Positions 1 through 9,374 are shown, numbered from the stretch's first letter. The stretch is DNA of 27,366 bases from Patescibacteria group bacterium (GCA_018829245.1 JAHJUH010000077.1:1-27366), one strand, 5' to 3'. Translations and numbers: made by a program. Notes: generated by a model not told the origin, from the sequence alone.

Positions 1-1113
1 AAAAAAGTTTTAATTTTCTCAACAGCCTACTTGCCTTTAGTTGGCGGAGCTGAAATAGCAGTTGATGAGATCACTAAAAGATTGCCTAATTGGCAGTTTG
101 ATTTGATTACAGCTAAGATTCAATCGGATTTAAAAAAAGAAGAAAAAATTAATAATGTTAATATTTATAGAATTGGTTTTGGAATGAATATTGATAAATA
201 TTTTTTGCCATTTTTAGGCCTTTGGAAAGCAAAACAATTAGAAAAGAAGAATAAATATAATTTAACTTGGTCAATCATGGCGTCTTATGGCGGTTTTTTA
301 GGACTTAGATTTAAGAAAAAATATCCTAATAAGAAATGGCTTTTAACTTTACAAGAAGGTGATTCGCCAGAATATATTTTAAAAAGAGTTGGTATATTTA
401 AAAAATGGTTTTACCAAATTTTTGAAAAAGCAGATTATATTCAAGCAATTAGCTTATTTTTATATAATTGGGCTATGGATAATGGAGCTAAAAAAGGTGA
501 AATAGTTCCTAACGGTGTTGATATAGATAAATTTAAAAAAGTAAATTCTGGAGATTTGAGAAAAAAATTAAATATTAAAGAGAAAGAGAAAATAATTTTA
601 ACAGTTTCGCGCTTGGTTAAGAAAAATGGAATAAATGATTTAATTAAAGCAGGACAATATTTAGATTTTCCATTCAAGATTTTAATTATTGGCAAAGGGC
701 CAGATGAAAAAGAATTAAAAAGATTAGCAAAAAAATTAGGACTTCAGGATAAAATTATCTTTATAGGTCATATTAAATATGGTGAATTGCCAAAATATTA
801 TGCTTTGGCTGATGTTTTTGTAAGGTCATCGCTATCAGAAGGATTAGGCAATGTTTTTTTAGAAGCTATGACTGCTGGGTTAGCTATAATTGGTACAAAA
901 GTAGGTGGTATTTCAGATTTTTTAAAGGATGGAGAAACTGGTTTGTTTTGCAAAATTAGAAATCCAAAAAGTATTGCTCAGAAAATTAAAGAAATTTTTG
1001 ATAATCCATCATTAAGAAAAAATTTAGCAAAAAATGGATTAGAATTAGTTAAAGAGAAATATAGTTGGGATAAGATTAGTTTAAAAATGGAGAAGATTTT
1101 TAAAAAATTATGA
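1..1113 (+). CDS. GT4-type glycosyltransferase (5'-truncated by window edge)
   Basis: The gene is read from the first base of the window; the first codons give KKVLIFSTAYLPLVGGAE, the usual beta-strand plus glycine-rich loop at the N-terminus of a GT-B fold GT4 enzyme. The real start is therefore probably one or a few codons upstream, not the internal TTG at 31. The C-terminal donor-binding half has the family E-x7-E motif (EGLGNVFLE, codons at 838-864), followed by a VGG loop and a DGETGLF segment. GT4 enzymes retain stereochemistry and transfer a sugar from a nucleotide-sugar donor; this one has no membrane segment and should act at the cytoplasmic face. It ends TGA overlapping the next ATG (ATGA), implying translational coupling. 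Donor and acceptor cannot be read from sequence. Confidence 0.93.
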   Translation, partial: KKVLIFSTAYLPLVGGAEIAVDEITKRLPNWQFDLITAKIQSDLKKEEKINNVNIYRIGFGMNIDKYFLPFLGLWKAKQLEKKNKYNLTWSIMASYGGFLGLRFKKKYPNKKWLLTLQEGDSPEYILKRVGIFKKWFYQIFEKADYIQAISLFLYNWAMDNGAKKGEIVPNGVDIDKFKKVNSGDLRKKLNIKEKEKIILTVSRLVKKNGINDLIKAGQYLDFPFKILIIGKGPDEKELKRLAKKLGLQDKIIFIGHIKYGELPKYYALADVFVRSSLSEGLGNVFLEAMTAGLAIIGTKVGGISDFLKDGETGLFCKIRNPKSIAQKIKEIFDNPSLRKNLAKNGLELVKEKYSWDKISLKMEKIFKKL

Positions 1114-2267
1114 AAAATAAAAGAATTTTAATTTTAACCGGAGTTTTTTTAGGAGATATTGGCGGTCCGCCTACATTATTAAAAGCTCTTAATAAGGATT
1201 TAATTGAACATGATTATAAAATAACGGTTTTAACTTTTGGAAGTAAATCTGAAGCTAAAAGTTATCCTTATTCGGTTAAAATAGTATCTAATAATTGGCC
1301 TTCTTTTTTTAAAAGTTTTCTTTATTTAACTAAAGGATTAATTCTTGGTTTAAGATCAAATATTATATACAATCAAGATCTCTATACTTCTGGTTTTACT
1401 GGCTTAATTATTAAAAAGATTTTAAAAAAGAAATTAATTACTAGATTTGTTGGTGATTCAGCTTGGGAAATTGCTTTAAATAAAGGAGAAACAACTGATG
1501 ATATTATGGATTTTCAAATAAATAAATATTCTAGGTTAATAGAAAGACGGAAGAAAATAAGAAAGAGAATATTAAAAAATTCAGACAAAGTTATTGTAGT
1601 TAGTAATTTTCTTAAAAAATTAGCTATGAAGATTGGTGTTTCAGAAGAAAAAATTAAAGTAATATATAATTCTATTGATTTTTTAGATATAGAAAATGAT
1701 TTAAAAGTTGATTTAAAAAAAGAATTAAATATTACTGGCAAAGTTATTTTAACTAATGCTCGTTTAACTTCTTGGAAAGGAGTTGATATGTTAATTGAAA
1801 TCATGCCTCAGTTTATTAAGAAATATGAAAATATTAAATTTATTATTATCAGTGAAGGGCCTGAAAGAAAGAATTTAGAAAAATTAGCAGTTGATTTAGA
1901 CGTAGAAGAATATATTTTTTTTGCAGGTAAAGTTAATCGTGAATTAGTTGTGGAATATTTAAAAATATCAGATGTATTTGTTTTAAATACAAATTATGAA
2001 GGAATGTCTCATGTTCTTTTAGAAGCAATGAAAGTAGGGGTACCTATTATCACCACTAAAGCTGGTGGTAATCCAGAAACAATTAAAGACAAAGAAACAG
2101 GATTGTTGGTTGATTATAGGGATAAGGGGCAATGGATAGAGGCAGTTAGTAAGATTATAGATAATCCAGATTTAGCGCAAAAATTAACAATTAATGCCAA
2201 AGAAGATTTAAAAAGATTTAATTGGGATAATTTAGTTAAAGAAACAATAGAAGTTTTTGAAGAATAA
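1110..2267 (+). CDS. GT4-type glycosyltransferase
   Basis: A 385-residue GT-B enzyme. The N-terminus (ILILTGVFLGDIGGPPTLLK) is the acceptor-side Rossmann strand and loop. The C-terminal half carries TNARLTSWKGVDMLIE (the linker into the donor domain) and the E-x7-E motif EGMSHVLLE with glutamates at residues 297 and 305, then a TTKAGGNPE loop. The length is normal for GT4. It overlaps the preceding gene by 4 nt. It is probably a cytosolic or peripheral transferase adding one sugar to a lipid-linked glycan; linkage and donor are unknown. Confidence 0.93.
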   Translation: MKNKRILILTGVFLGDIGGPPTLLKALNKDLIEHDYKITVLTFGSKSEAKSYPYSVKIVSNNWPSFFKSFLYLTKGLILGLRSNIIYNQDLYTSGFTGLIIKKILKKKLITRFVGDSAWEIALNKGETTDDIMDFQINKYSRLIERRKKIRKRILKNSDKVIVVSNFLKKLAMKIGVSEEKIKVIYNSIDFLDIENDLKVDLKKELNITGKVILTNARLTSWKGVDMLIEIMPQFIKKYENIKFIIISEGPERKNLEKLAVDLDVEEYIFFAGKVNRELVVEYLKISDVFVLNTNYEGMSHVLLEAMKVGVPIITTKAGGNPETIKDKETGLLVDYRDKGQWIEAVSKIIDNPDLAQKLTINAKEDLKRFNWDNLVKETIEVFEE

Positions 2268-2278
2268 TAAATATTCTT

Positions 2279-3727
2279 ATGCATAAAATTTTACTAATCA
2301 ATCCAATTTTTAATATTCCTAAAGAGAATTACGATAGCAGTATATCAGTTGGTTTGCTTTGTCTGGCTTCATATTTAGATGAAAAAAGAATTGAAGTGAA
2401 AATGATTGATGGAGTCAGGCAAAAAAATTATTTAGATTTGATTAAAAAAGAATTGCCTCAGGTTGATTTTGTTGGTATTTCTGCAATGACTACTCAAGTA
2501 AAGCCTGCTTTGGAAATTTCTAAAATAGTTAAGGATTTTAATAAAGATTTGCCAGTGATATGGGGCGGGCTTCATCCAACTTTTTTTCCAGAAGAAACAG
2601 TTGAACATCCTTTAATTGATATAGCGGTTATTGGTGAAGGCGAAGAAACATTATTAGAAATAGTTCAAGAGAAACCTTTTCAAAATATTAAAGGCATTGC
2701 TTTTAAAGGAAATAATAGTGTTCAAGTTAATTCAGAAAGGCCTTTTTTAAATTTTGAAGATTTGCCTTTGCCCAAATGGAACTTAGTGCCTAAAGAGATT
2801 TTAGAGAATTTAGCTCTTATTCCAACTCATACTAGCCGTGGTTGTCCTCATCGTTGTACTTTTTGCGTCAATGCGATAAGAAAAAATCGTTGGAGAGCTC
2901 GAAATCCAGAAGATGTTTTGAAAGATTTAGAAATTATTGTCAGCCAGCCATATTTTAAAAACAAGCCAATTAGATTTTGGGATGAAGATTTTTTCGTTGA
3001 TAAAGAAAGAGCTATGGATATTATCCATGGAATGATTGAAAAGAATTTAAATTTAAATTGGGAAACTACTATTAGAGCTGATTATTTAGATGAAGATTTT
3101 TTAGATAATAATTCAATGGTTGATTTAAAAAAATCTGGATGTTATCTTTTATCTTTTGGAGCTGAGTCAGGTTCTTCAAAAATTCTTAAGAAAATTAAAA
3201 AAGGCGTTACAATTGAACAGATTTTAAATTCAGCTAAGCGATGTTTAAAACATAAAATTATTCCTCAGTATTCTTTTATGGTTGGATTACCTGGAGAAAT
3301 TAGAAAAGACGTTAAACAAACAATTAAATTAATTGATCAATTAATTAAATTAAGTCCTAATATTCAAATTTTAGGACCGCAGGCATTTAGGCCTTATCCT
3401 GGTTCAAGCTTATATGAAGAATGCTTGCTTTCAGGTTGGTCAGCTCCGCAAACTTTAGAACAATGGGCTGAATTAATGGAAAATGAACTTAATTATCTTT
3501 CACCTCAAAATTTTCCTTGGGTAAAAGATCCTGATTTTATTGAATCATTAGAAGCATATGTTAGGTTTGGCGCTCATACGATTAAAAGCGCTCTAGGTTC
3601 AACTATTAAATCAAATATGATTTTAAAATTATTTTTTGTTTTATTGTGTCAATTAAGATGGAGATTAAAATTTTTTAGCTTATCTTGGGATTATAAGATA
3701 GCTAAGAAATTTATTACAAAAACATGA
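2279..3727 (+). CDS. B12-binding-domain radical SAM protein
   Basis: A 482-residue protein with two recognisable parts. Residues about 1-140 form a B12-binding-type Rossmann domain, with the GGLHPTFFPEE motif at 96-106 and the GEGEET motif at 119-124. From about residue 180 comes the radical SAM core, with the 4Fe-4S ligands C-x3-C-x2-C at Cys189, Cys193 and Cys196, then an AESG strand and a GLPGE strand. The family (BchE/HpnP-like cobalamin radical SAM enzymes) includes methyltransferases acting on unactivated carbon or phosphorus and also ring-forming enzymes. No DxHxxG cobalamin motif is visible, which is common in this branch. Setting among glycosyltransferases suggests modification of a sugar or lipid carrier. 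The reaction is unknown. It overlaps the next gene by 4 nt. Confidence 0.9.
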   Translation: MHKILLINPIFNIPKENYDSSISVGLLCLASYLDEKRIEVKMIDGVRQKNYLDLIKKELPQVDFVGISAMTTQVKPALEISKIVKDFNKDLPVIWGGLHPTFFPEETVEHPLIDIAVIGEGEETLLEIVQEKPFQNIKGIAFKGNNSVQVNSERPFLNFEDLPLPKWNLVPKEILENLALIPTHTSRGCPHRCTFCVNAIRKNRWRARNPEDVLKDLEIIVSQPYFKNKPIRFWDEDFFVDKERAMDIIHGMIEKNLNLNWETTIRADYLDEDFLDNNSMVDLKKSGCYLLSFGAESGSSKILKKIKKGVTIEQILNSAKRCLKHKIIPQYSFMVGLPGEIRKDVKQTIKLIDQLIKLSPNIQILGPQAFRPYPGSSLYEECLLSGWSAPQTLEQWAELMENELNYLSPQNFPWVKDPDFIESLEAYVRFGAHTIKSALGSTIKSNMILKLFFVLLCQLRWRLKFFSLSWDYKIAKKFITKT

Positions 3728-4851
3728 GAGTTTTAATTATTAGTTTGGATAGAACTTTATTAGGAATTGATTATAGTGGCGATGCTTTAGAGCGCCATCA
3801 AGAATATGCTGAACAAGCTGGAAAATTAGATATTATTGTTTTTTCTAAATCTAAAAGTTTTAAGAAAAAAAAGATTAGTCCTGAATTAACTGTTTATTCA
3901 ACTAATTCAACAAGTAAAATTAATTATATTTTTAATGCATATAATATTGCTAAAAATATATATTGGCCAGATAAATTTGATTTAATTGTTTGTCAGGATC
4001 CGTTTTTGACTGGATTAACTGGCTGGTTAATTAAAAAAAGGTTTAAAGTGCCATTACTTATTCACTTTCATGGTGATTTTTGGGAGAATAAATATTGGCT
4101 TTGTGAGAGATGGTTTAATCCGGTTTTTCTTTTTCTAGGTAAATTTTTAGTTAAAGGCGCAGATGGTATTAGGGTAGTTAGTTCAATCATTAAAGATAAA
4201 TTAATTGAAGATGGTGTAGATAAAAAGAAAATTAGAGTTATTCCGACACCAGTTGATTTAGAAAGATTTGAGAATTTTGATGAAGAGAAAGTAAATAAGT
4301 TTAGAAAGAAGCATGATCCAGATAGAAAAGTAATTATTAATGTAGGTCGGCATGATCCATCTAAGGATTACAAAACTTTATATAAGGCAATTAGCTTGGT
4401 TTATGAGGATTATAAGAAGCTTGCTTTTTGGCAGATTGGGAATAAAGATTATTTGCCAGAGAAAATAAAAGGAGATCAGAATTTAATTTTAACCAGCATA
4501 GGTAAAATTAAACAAGAAGAATTAGTTAATTATTATCATGCTTCAGATATTTATGTTTCTTCTTCTTGTCATGAAAGCTTTGGCAAGGTTTTAATTGAAG
4601 CAATGGCCTGTGGATTGCCAGTAATAGCTACAGAAACAACTGGTTCAAAGGAAATTATTAGAGACGGAGTTAACGGTTATTTAGTACCGATTGAAGATAG
4701 TGAAGCATTAGCAAAAAAAATCCTATTTTTATTAAATAATCCAGATAAAGCAGAGGAAATAGGGCAAGCAGGCAGAAAAATGGTTAAAGGAAAATTTAAT
4801 CATGAAAAGATTATTAAAGAAATAATTAAATTTTGGAATGATTTAACATGA
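3724..4851 (+). CDS. GT4-type glycosyltransferase
   Basis: A 375-residue GT-B enzyme. The N-terminal half has an IHFHGDFWENKYW loop (about residues 113-125). The donor half begins with INVGRHDPSKDYKTL and carries the E-x7-E motif ESFGKVLIE (Glu284 and Glu292) followed by AMACGLPVIATETTGSKEII. The ATG lies in ATGA overlapping the previous stop, and its own stop overlaps the next ATG the same way, so three consecutive genes appear translationally coupled. It is a cytoplasmic nucleotide-sugar-dependent transferase of undetermined specificity. Confidence 0.93.
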   Translation: MRVLIISLDRTLLGIDYSGDALERHQEYAEQAGKLDIIVFSKSKSFKKKKISPELTVYSTNSTSKINYIFNAYNIAKNIYWPDKFDLIVCQDPFLTGLTGWLIKKRFKVPLLIHFHGDFWENKYWLCERWFNPVFLFLGKFLVKGADGIRVVSSIIKDKLIEDGVDKKKIRVIPTPVDLERFENFDEEKVNKFRKKHDPDRKVIINVGRHDPSKDYKTLYKAISLVYEDYKKLAFWQIGNKDYLPEKIKGDQNLILTSIGKIKQEELVNYYHASDIYVSSSCHESFGKVLIEAMACGLPVIATETTGSKEIIRDGVNGYLVPIEDSEALAKKILFLLNNPDKAEEIGQAGRKMVKGKFNHEKIIKEIIKFWNDLT

Positions 4852-5426
4852 CTTCTTGGAATAAGTTTTTTGAAGAAAAAATTAGGGAAATTGCCAAAGA
4901 AAAAAATGTTTTAGATATCGGCGGAGGTTTTCGTTTTCAAAAAGGATTAGACAAATACAAGGATTTATTTAATAATGTTAATTATAAAACATTAGATATT
5001 AAGTCTAAATACCATCCTGATATTATTGGAGATATTCATAGCCTTTCTATGAAAGATGAATCAATCGACGCAATTATTTGCAAGGCTGTTTTAGAACATG
5101 TTTATGATCCTCAAAAAGCTATTAATGAAATGTACCGAGTTTTAAAAAAACAGGGCAAATGTTTAGTTTATGTTCCTTTTTTATATCCTTATCATGGCGA
5201 AAAGGATGGTTATAAAGATTATTATCGTTATACTAAAGATGGAATTGAGTATTTATTCAGAAAATTTAGCTCAATTGAGATTTGTCCGGTCAGAGGTAAT
5301 TTAGAAACAGTTATAAATTTAACTCCTTTAAGAAGCTTGAATATTTTAAATTCTTTAATAAGGATTTTAGACAGATTTTTTTCTGGCCAGCAGTCATCTG
5401 GTTATAATGTTTTTTTAATTAAATAA
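4848..5426 (+). CDS. class I SAM-dependent methyltransferase
   Basis: A 192-residue protein with the compact Methyltransf_11-type fold. Motif I is VLDIGGG (residues 21-27) for SAM binding, and the post-motif strand ends in VLEHV (81-85). A YRYTKDGIEYLF segment in the C-terminal half is also present in the methyltransferase at 21279 (YRYTKYGLKYLF), so the two look like paralogues. A role methylating a sugar hydroxyl in the glycan is inferred from the neighbours only. It is the last gene before element E1. Confidence 0.88.
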   Translation: MTSWNKFFEEKIREIAKEKNVLDIGGGFRFQKGLDKYKDLFNNVNYKTLDIKSKYHPDIIGDIHSLSMKDESIDAIICKAVLEHVYDPQKAINEMYRVLKKQGKCLVYVPFLYPYHGEKDGYKDYYRYTKDGIEYLFRKFSSIEICPVRGNLETVINLTPLRSLNILNSLIRILDRFFSGQQSSGYNVFLIK

Positions 5427-5446
5427 ATATAAGTTAGAAATAAATA

Positions 5447-5592
5447 TATGACCCTGTAGAGAAATTTTGACTTGGATTTTTTTGAAAAAATCCAATACAC
5501 CTATAGGATATATGATTAAATTAGAAAAATAAATTAAAATATAAGAGTTTTGATATTCTAAACTAAATGTCAAAATTCTTCTACATGGTATG
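5447..5592 (+). promoter_or_regulatory. structured intergenic element E1 (mutually exclusive hairpins, ends on the next start codon)
   Basis: The gap between 5427 and 5589 is filled by nested inverted repeats. Arm A (5447-5459, TATGACCCTGTAG) can pair with 5501-5514 around an internal 11-bp hairpin (5472-5482 with 5485-5495). A separate hairpin pairs 5543-5554 with 5569-5580 (12 of 12 with two G-U pairs). Alternatively 5451-5471 pairs with 5569-5589 in 19 of 21 positions, which destroys both other stems and places the duplex directly against the ATG at 5590. Element E2 at 9375 has the same order of arms with different stem sequences. Structure is read from sequence; a regulatory role is inference. 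An alternative is a BIME/REP-like mobile repeat, since GTAG and CTAC sit at the hairpin feet. Confidence 0.6.
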
Positions 5593-6288
5593 AAAAAACT
5601 TTCAATTGTTATCCCAGTTTATAATGAAAAAAATACAATTAAAAAGATTTTAGATTTGATAGAACAAGTTCAATTAGATGATATTGAAAAAGAAATTATC
5701 ATTGTTGATGATTTTTCAATTGATGGAACGCGTGATGTTTTAAAAGATTTGGAAAATAAGCATAAGATTTTTTATCATTCAGAAAATATGGGCAAAGGCG
5801 CAGCTTTGAGAACAGGTTTTAAACAAGTATCTGGCGATATGATAATTATTCAAGATGCTGATTTAGAATATGATCCTAATGAATATCAGAGAATGATTAA
5901 ACCTATTTTAGATGGTTGGGCTGATGTGGTTTATGGTTCTCGGTTTGTTGGCTCTGAACCTCATCGAGTTCTATTTTTTTGGCATTTAATTGGCAATAAA
6001 TTCTTAACTTGGCTTTCTAATATGCTGACTAATTTTACCTTGACTGATATGGAGACATGCTATAAAGCATTTAGCCGGCAGGCATTGGATAAATTTAAGG
6101 ATAAACTTACATCTAATAAATTTGGCATTGAACCGGAAATAACCGCTTTAATAGCTAAGAATAAATTTAGAATATATGAAATAGGTATTTCTTATTATGG
6201 CCGTGATTATGAGGAGGGCAAAAAAATAAATTGGAAAGATGGCATAGCTGCTATCTGGCATATTATTAAATATAATTTATTTAGATAA
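5590..6288 (+). CDS. GT2 polyprenyl-phosphate sugar synthase-like (DPM1/DPG type)
   Basis: A 232-residue single-domain GT-A enzyme starting MKKLSIVIPVYNEKNTI, which fixes the start at this ATG. The nucleotide-binding VDDFSIDGT motif is at 39-47, the DxD-like QDADLEY at 88-94 and the GSRF loop at 116-119. There are no C-terminal membrane helices, as in short dolichyl-phosphate mannose or glucose synthases. The expected reaction is transfer of a hexose from NDP- or GDP-sugar to polyprenyl phosphate, giving a donor for membrane GT-C enzymes; one lies two genes downstream. The start codon is the last triplet of element E1. The (-) strand GT2 at 23252-23983 is a close relative. The sugar is unknown. 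Confidence 0.9.
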   Translation: MKKLSIVIPVYNEKNTIKKILDLIEQVQLDDIEKEIIIVDDFSIDGTRDVLKDLENKHKIFYHSENMGKGAALRTGFKQVSGDMIIIQDADLEYDPNEYQRMIKPILDGWADVVYGSRFVGSEPHRVLFFWHLIGNKFLTWLSNMLTNFTLTDMETCYKAFSRQALDKFKDKLTSNKFGIEPEITALIAKNKFRIYEIGISYYGRDYEEGKKINWKDGIAAIWHIIKYNLFR

Positions 6289-6845
6289 TGTTTTATTTAT
6301 TAGAGGGTGTTTTATCAAAATGGCGATATATTAAAGTAGCTGACATAACTAAAGAAAGAAAAGCTATTTTAGAAATTGGTTGCGGTAAAAAAGCTTCTTT
6401 TTTAAGGTCTTTAATTGATTTACCTGATAAAAAACTTATTGGCATAGAACCTCAATTTAATCAGAAATATTTTAAGCTTGGTAATCTTACTTTAATTAAA
6501 GAAGATCTGACTGATAAAATTAATTTAGCTGATAATTCAGTTGATTGTGTGATTATGTTGGCTGTTTTGGAACATTTGGATTATCCTCAGGAAATTATTA
6601 ATGAAATTTATAGGATTTTAAAATTTAAAGGAATAATATGTTTAACAACACCAACTTTTTCAGCAAAGAAGATTATTGAATTCTTAAGTTTTTTAAGATT
6701 AATAGATCCTCAAATGGTTGCCCAGCATAAGAGATATTTTAATAAGAATATTTTAGAAGGCATGGCTCAACAAGCTGGTTTTAATAAGACCAAGCATCGT
6801 TATTTTCAGTTAGGTCTTAATAATTTTTTAATTGCCTATAAATAA
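6288..6845 (+). CDS. class I SAM-dependent methyltransferase
   Basis: A 185-residue protein sharing one base with the preceding stop (TAATG). Motif I is ILEIGCG (27-33), acidic strand-2 residues follow in IGIEPQ, and VLEHLDYP (93-100) is the strand-4 motif typical of Methyltransf_11. The later TTPTF segment and the substrate-side helix with AQHKRYF are like glycan O-methyltransferases, but that is weak evidence. It lies between a GT2 donor enzyme and a GT-C-like membrane protein, so it probably belongs to the same glycan branch. Confidence 0.87.
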   Translation: MFYLLEGVLSKWRYIKVADITKERKAILEIGCGKKASFLRSLIDLPDKKLIGIEPQFNQKYFKLGNLTLIKEDLTDKINLADNSVDCVIMLAVLEHLDYPQEIINEIYRILKFKGIICLTTPTFSAKKIIEFLSFLRLIDPQMVAQHKRYFNKNILEGMAQQAGFNKTKHRYFQLGLNNFLIAYK

Positions 6846-6847
6846 CT

Positions 6848-7969
6848 ATGAAAAAAGTTTCAATATTTATTAAATCTCCCTATTTTCTAATTTTTGTCTT
6901 AGGAATAGTTAATTTATCAATCGCTTTTTTCTTGATAAAACAACCGCTAAATATATCTGGCGATTCTTTGTCTTATTTTAATGCGATGAAATTTTTACAA
7001 GGTCAGGAATATAATACTCAATTTAATGGTCCAGACACCGAAATCGTCCTTAAAGCTAGAATTCTAACTACTCCTCTAATGCTTTATAGTTCTATTTTTT
7101 TTGGTAAAATTATTGGAAATGAATATGATGGTATGCTTTTGATAAATATTATTTTTTATTTTCTGATAATTTTCGTTTTTTATAAGTTAATCTATGCGAT
7201 TTATAAAGATCATTTTATTTCTTTAATAAGTTCAGTTTTGTTTATGGCTAATTATTGTTTGTATCACTATGGCACAACATATCGTACAGACATAGGAGGC
7301 TGGTTTTTTTTCTTGTTAGCTACTTTATTAGCAGTCAAATATTTTAAAAATCCACAAATCAATAAGTTCTATTATCTTGCTATTTTATCTGCTTCAATCG
7401 GCGTTTTATTTAAAGAATATGGCGCCTTAGGATTAATTTCTTTATGTTTCTTAATTTTATTCTTTAATGTTGCTTTTTGGGAAAAAATAAAGAAAATATT
7501 TAAAGCAGGAATTTTATTTTCTATTATTCCAGGCCTTTATCATCTTTTCTTTTTGTGGAAATTTAACTATTCGTATTTTCATTGGCATAGCTATGCTTTT
7601 AGTGAAGTAATTAATAATCCAGCTGCCCCAGGTATTGACTGGAGTATTTTGCTATTGGCCAAAGTTTTAGGCTGGCTTTTCTTAGCTGGCTGGCCTATTT
7701 TTGCTTGGGGGCTTTATCAGGAGTATAAGAACTTTGATAAGCAGAGAATTAAGATTCTATTAGCTATTTTGCCGGCTTCATTATCTTTTTTGGCTTGGCC
7801 TGGGCTAACACAAAGAATTGCCTTTATTTTAGTTCCTTGGCTAGCAATGATTAGCGGCTATGGCTTGTCTAAAATAAAGAGTAAATATTTAATTGTTTTT
7901 ATTTTGCTAATTTATGCTTTAGTTAATTATTTAACAAGGCCTTGGTTGTTATCAATGATTAACCTATGA
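6848..7969 (+). CDS. multi-pass membrane GT-C-like glycosyltransferase
   Basis: A 373-residue hydrophobic protein with about nine to ten predicted membrane segments. A first helix (about 12-30) leads into an external loop with SGDSLSY, where Asp39 is in the position of the catalytic Asp of GT39/GT83 enzymes. It uses polyprenyl-phosphate sugars on the outer face of the membrane by family analogy. It is shorter than ArnT or PMT proteins and lacks their soluble C-terminal domain, so it could be a reduced version. Its stop overlaps the next ATG (ATGA). It belongs with the GT2 at 5590, which would make its lipid-linked donor. Confidence 0.72.
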   Translation: MKKVSIFIKSPYFLIFVLGIVNLSIAFFLIKQPLNISGDSLSYFNAMKFLQGQEYNTQFNGPDTEIVLKARILTTPLMLYSSIFFGKIIGNEYDGMLLINIIFYFLIIFVFYKLIYAIYKDHFISLISSVLFMANYCLYHYGTTYRTDIGGWFFFLLATLLAVKYFKNPQINKFYYLAILSASIGVLFKEYGALGLISLCFLILFFNVAFWEKIKKIFKAGILFSIIPGLYHLFFLWKFNYSYFHWHSYAFSEVINNPAAPGIDWSILLLAKVLGWLFLAGWPIFAWGLYQEYKNFDKQRIKILLAILPASLSFLAWPGLTQRIAFILVPWLAMISGYGLSKIKSKYLIVFILLIYALVNYLTRPWLLSMINL

Positions 7970-9369
7970 TAGATGCTATTTTAATCAATCCGTGTTTATT
8001 TAAAAAACAAATTAATATTTGGAAAAGCATTGATTCTATTTTTCCTTCTTTGGGTTTGGTTTATGTAGCTGCTTATGTTCGTGAAAAAGGATTTAATGTT
8101 AAAATTATTGATGCCCCGGCTTTAAGAATTTCAGTTGAGTCTTTTGAAGATTATCTTAAAAAATACTATGGCCATGAACAGCCAAGATATGTTGGTTTTA
8201 CTGCTGTAACTCCATCAGTTAAAAATTCTTATGCAATGGCTAAGATTATTAAAAAAGTTTTCCCGGAAACAAAAATTGTTTTTGGAGGCGTTCATCCAAC
8301 AGTTTTGCCAGAAGAAGTAATTAACCAGAATGAAATTGATATAGTAGTTAAAGGAGAAGGCGAGATTACTTTTTACGAAATTTTAAAAGGCCATGATTTA
8401 ATTAATATTGATGGATTGGTTTATCAGAAAGATGGTGAGATTATTCATAATCCGCCTAGAAAAAGAATTCAAAATTTAGATGAATTGCCTTTTCCAGCTT
8501 ATGACTTATTGCCTATGGATGAATATTATCCAGCTAAAGGTTCTTACGAGAAATTACCAGCTATAAGCATGTTGACATCTCGAGGTTGTCCTGGCCGTTG
8601 TACCTTTTGTAATAAGACCATAGGTGAACAAATGGTTTTTCGGTCAGCTGAATCATTGATTAAGGAAATAAAGATATTAATTAAAGATTATGGCATTAAG
8701 CAGATAATGTTTTATGATGATACTTTTACTGTTTTTAAGGAAAATGTAAGAAAGTTTTGCCAAATTTTATTAGAAGAAAAGATTAATATTTCTTGGTGTT
8801 GTTTTTCCAGAGTTGATTACGTTGATTTGGATTTATTGAAATTAATGAAGCAATCTGGCTGTCATCAGATTATGTATGGAATAGAAAGCGGAGATCAGCG
8901 AGTTTTGGATTCAATTAACAAAAATATTAGTTTGGACTTAGCTAGAGAAATGGTTAAATTAACCAAATTAGCTAAGATTGACGTAAGAGGCGCTTTTATG
9001 ATTGGTAATCCTATTGAAACCAAGGAGACAGTATTAAAGACCTTGGATTTTGCCATAGAATTAGATCCAGAAATAGCTATTTTTAATATTACTACTCCTT
9101 ATCCAGGCACTCAAATGTTTGATGAGGCAAAAAACAAAGATTTGATTTTAACTTACGATTGGGATGATTATGATTTATCCAAGCCGATAATGAAATTAGA
9201 AAATCTTACTCAAGAAGAGATTTTAGGGTTATATAGATATTGTTTTAAAAAATTCTATCTCCGGCCAAAATATATTTTAATGCGAATGAAAAGATTATTA
9301 ACCAAGCCATCAGAAATAGGGTTGGTAACAGAGGGATTAAAAGCGGTTTTTTCTTTTTTTAGAAGTTAA
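7966..9369 (+). CDS. B12-binding-domain radical SAM protein
   Basis: A 467-residue protein. The N-terminal B12-binding-type domain contains GGVHPTVLPEE (107-117) and KGEGEIT. The radical SAM core has SRGCPGRCTFC with Cys208, Cys212 and Cys215 as cluster ligands, followed by the YDDTF strand, a GIESG strand and a MIGNP strand. A short C-terminal helical tail follows. It is paralogous to the proteins at 2279 and 12915. The reaction is unknown; cobalamin-dependent methylation of a sugar or lipid is a reasonable guess from family and context. It is the last gene before element E2. Confidence 0.9.
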   Translation: MIDAILINPCLFKKQINIWKSIDSIFPSLGLVYVAAYVREKGFNVKIIDAPALRISVESFEDYLKKYYGHEQPRYVGFTAVTPSVKNSYAMAKIIKKVFPETKIVFGGVHPTVLPEEVINQNEIDIVVKGEGEITFYEILKGHDLINIDGLVYQKDGEIIHNPPRKRIQNLDELPFPAYDLLPMDEYYPAKGSYEKLPAISMLTSRGCPGRCTFCNKTIGEQMVFRSAESLIKEIKILIKDYGIKQIMFYDDTFTVFKENVRKFCQILLEEKINISWCCFSRVDYVDLDLLKLMKQSGCHQIMYGIESGDQRVLDSINKNISLDLAREMVKLTKLAKIDVRGAFMIGNPIETKETVLKTLDFAIELDPEIAIFNITTPYPGTQMFDEAKNKDLILTYDWDDYDLSKPIMKLENLTQEEILGLYRYCFKKFYLRPKYILMRMKRLLTKPSEIGLVTEGLKAVFSFFRS

Positions 9370-9374
9370 ACTTA

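Noticed and set aside
441..695. Open frames opposite to genes at 441-695, 1514-1804, 11445-11687, 12002-12244 and 12311-12505
   Set aside because: All lie antisense within clear glycosyltransferase or aminotransferase genes and show no family motif.
5472..5495. Hairpin with T and A runs as a possible rho-independent terminator
   Set aside because: The T run is in the stem and not after it, the stem is AT-rich, and it is part of the larger E1 fold.
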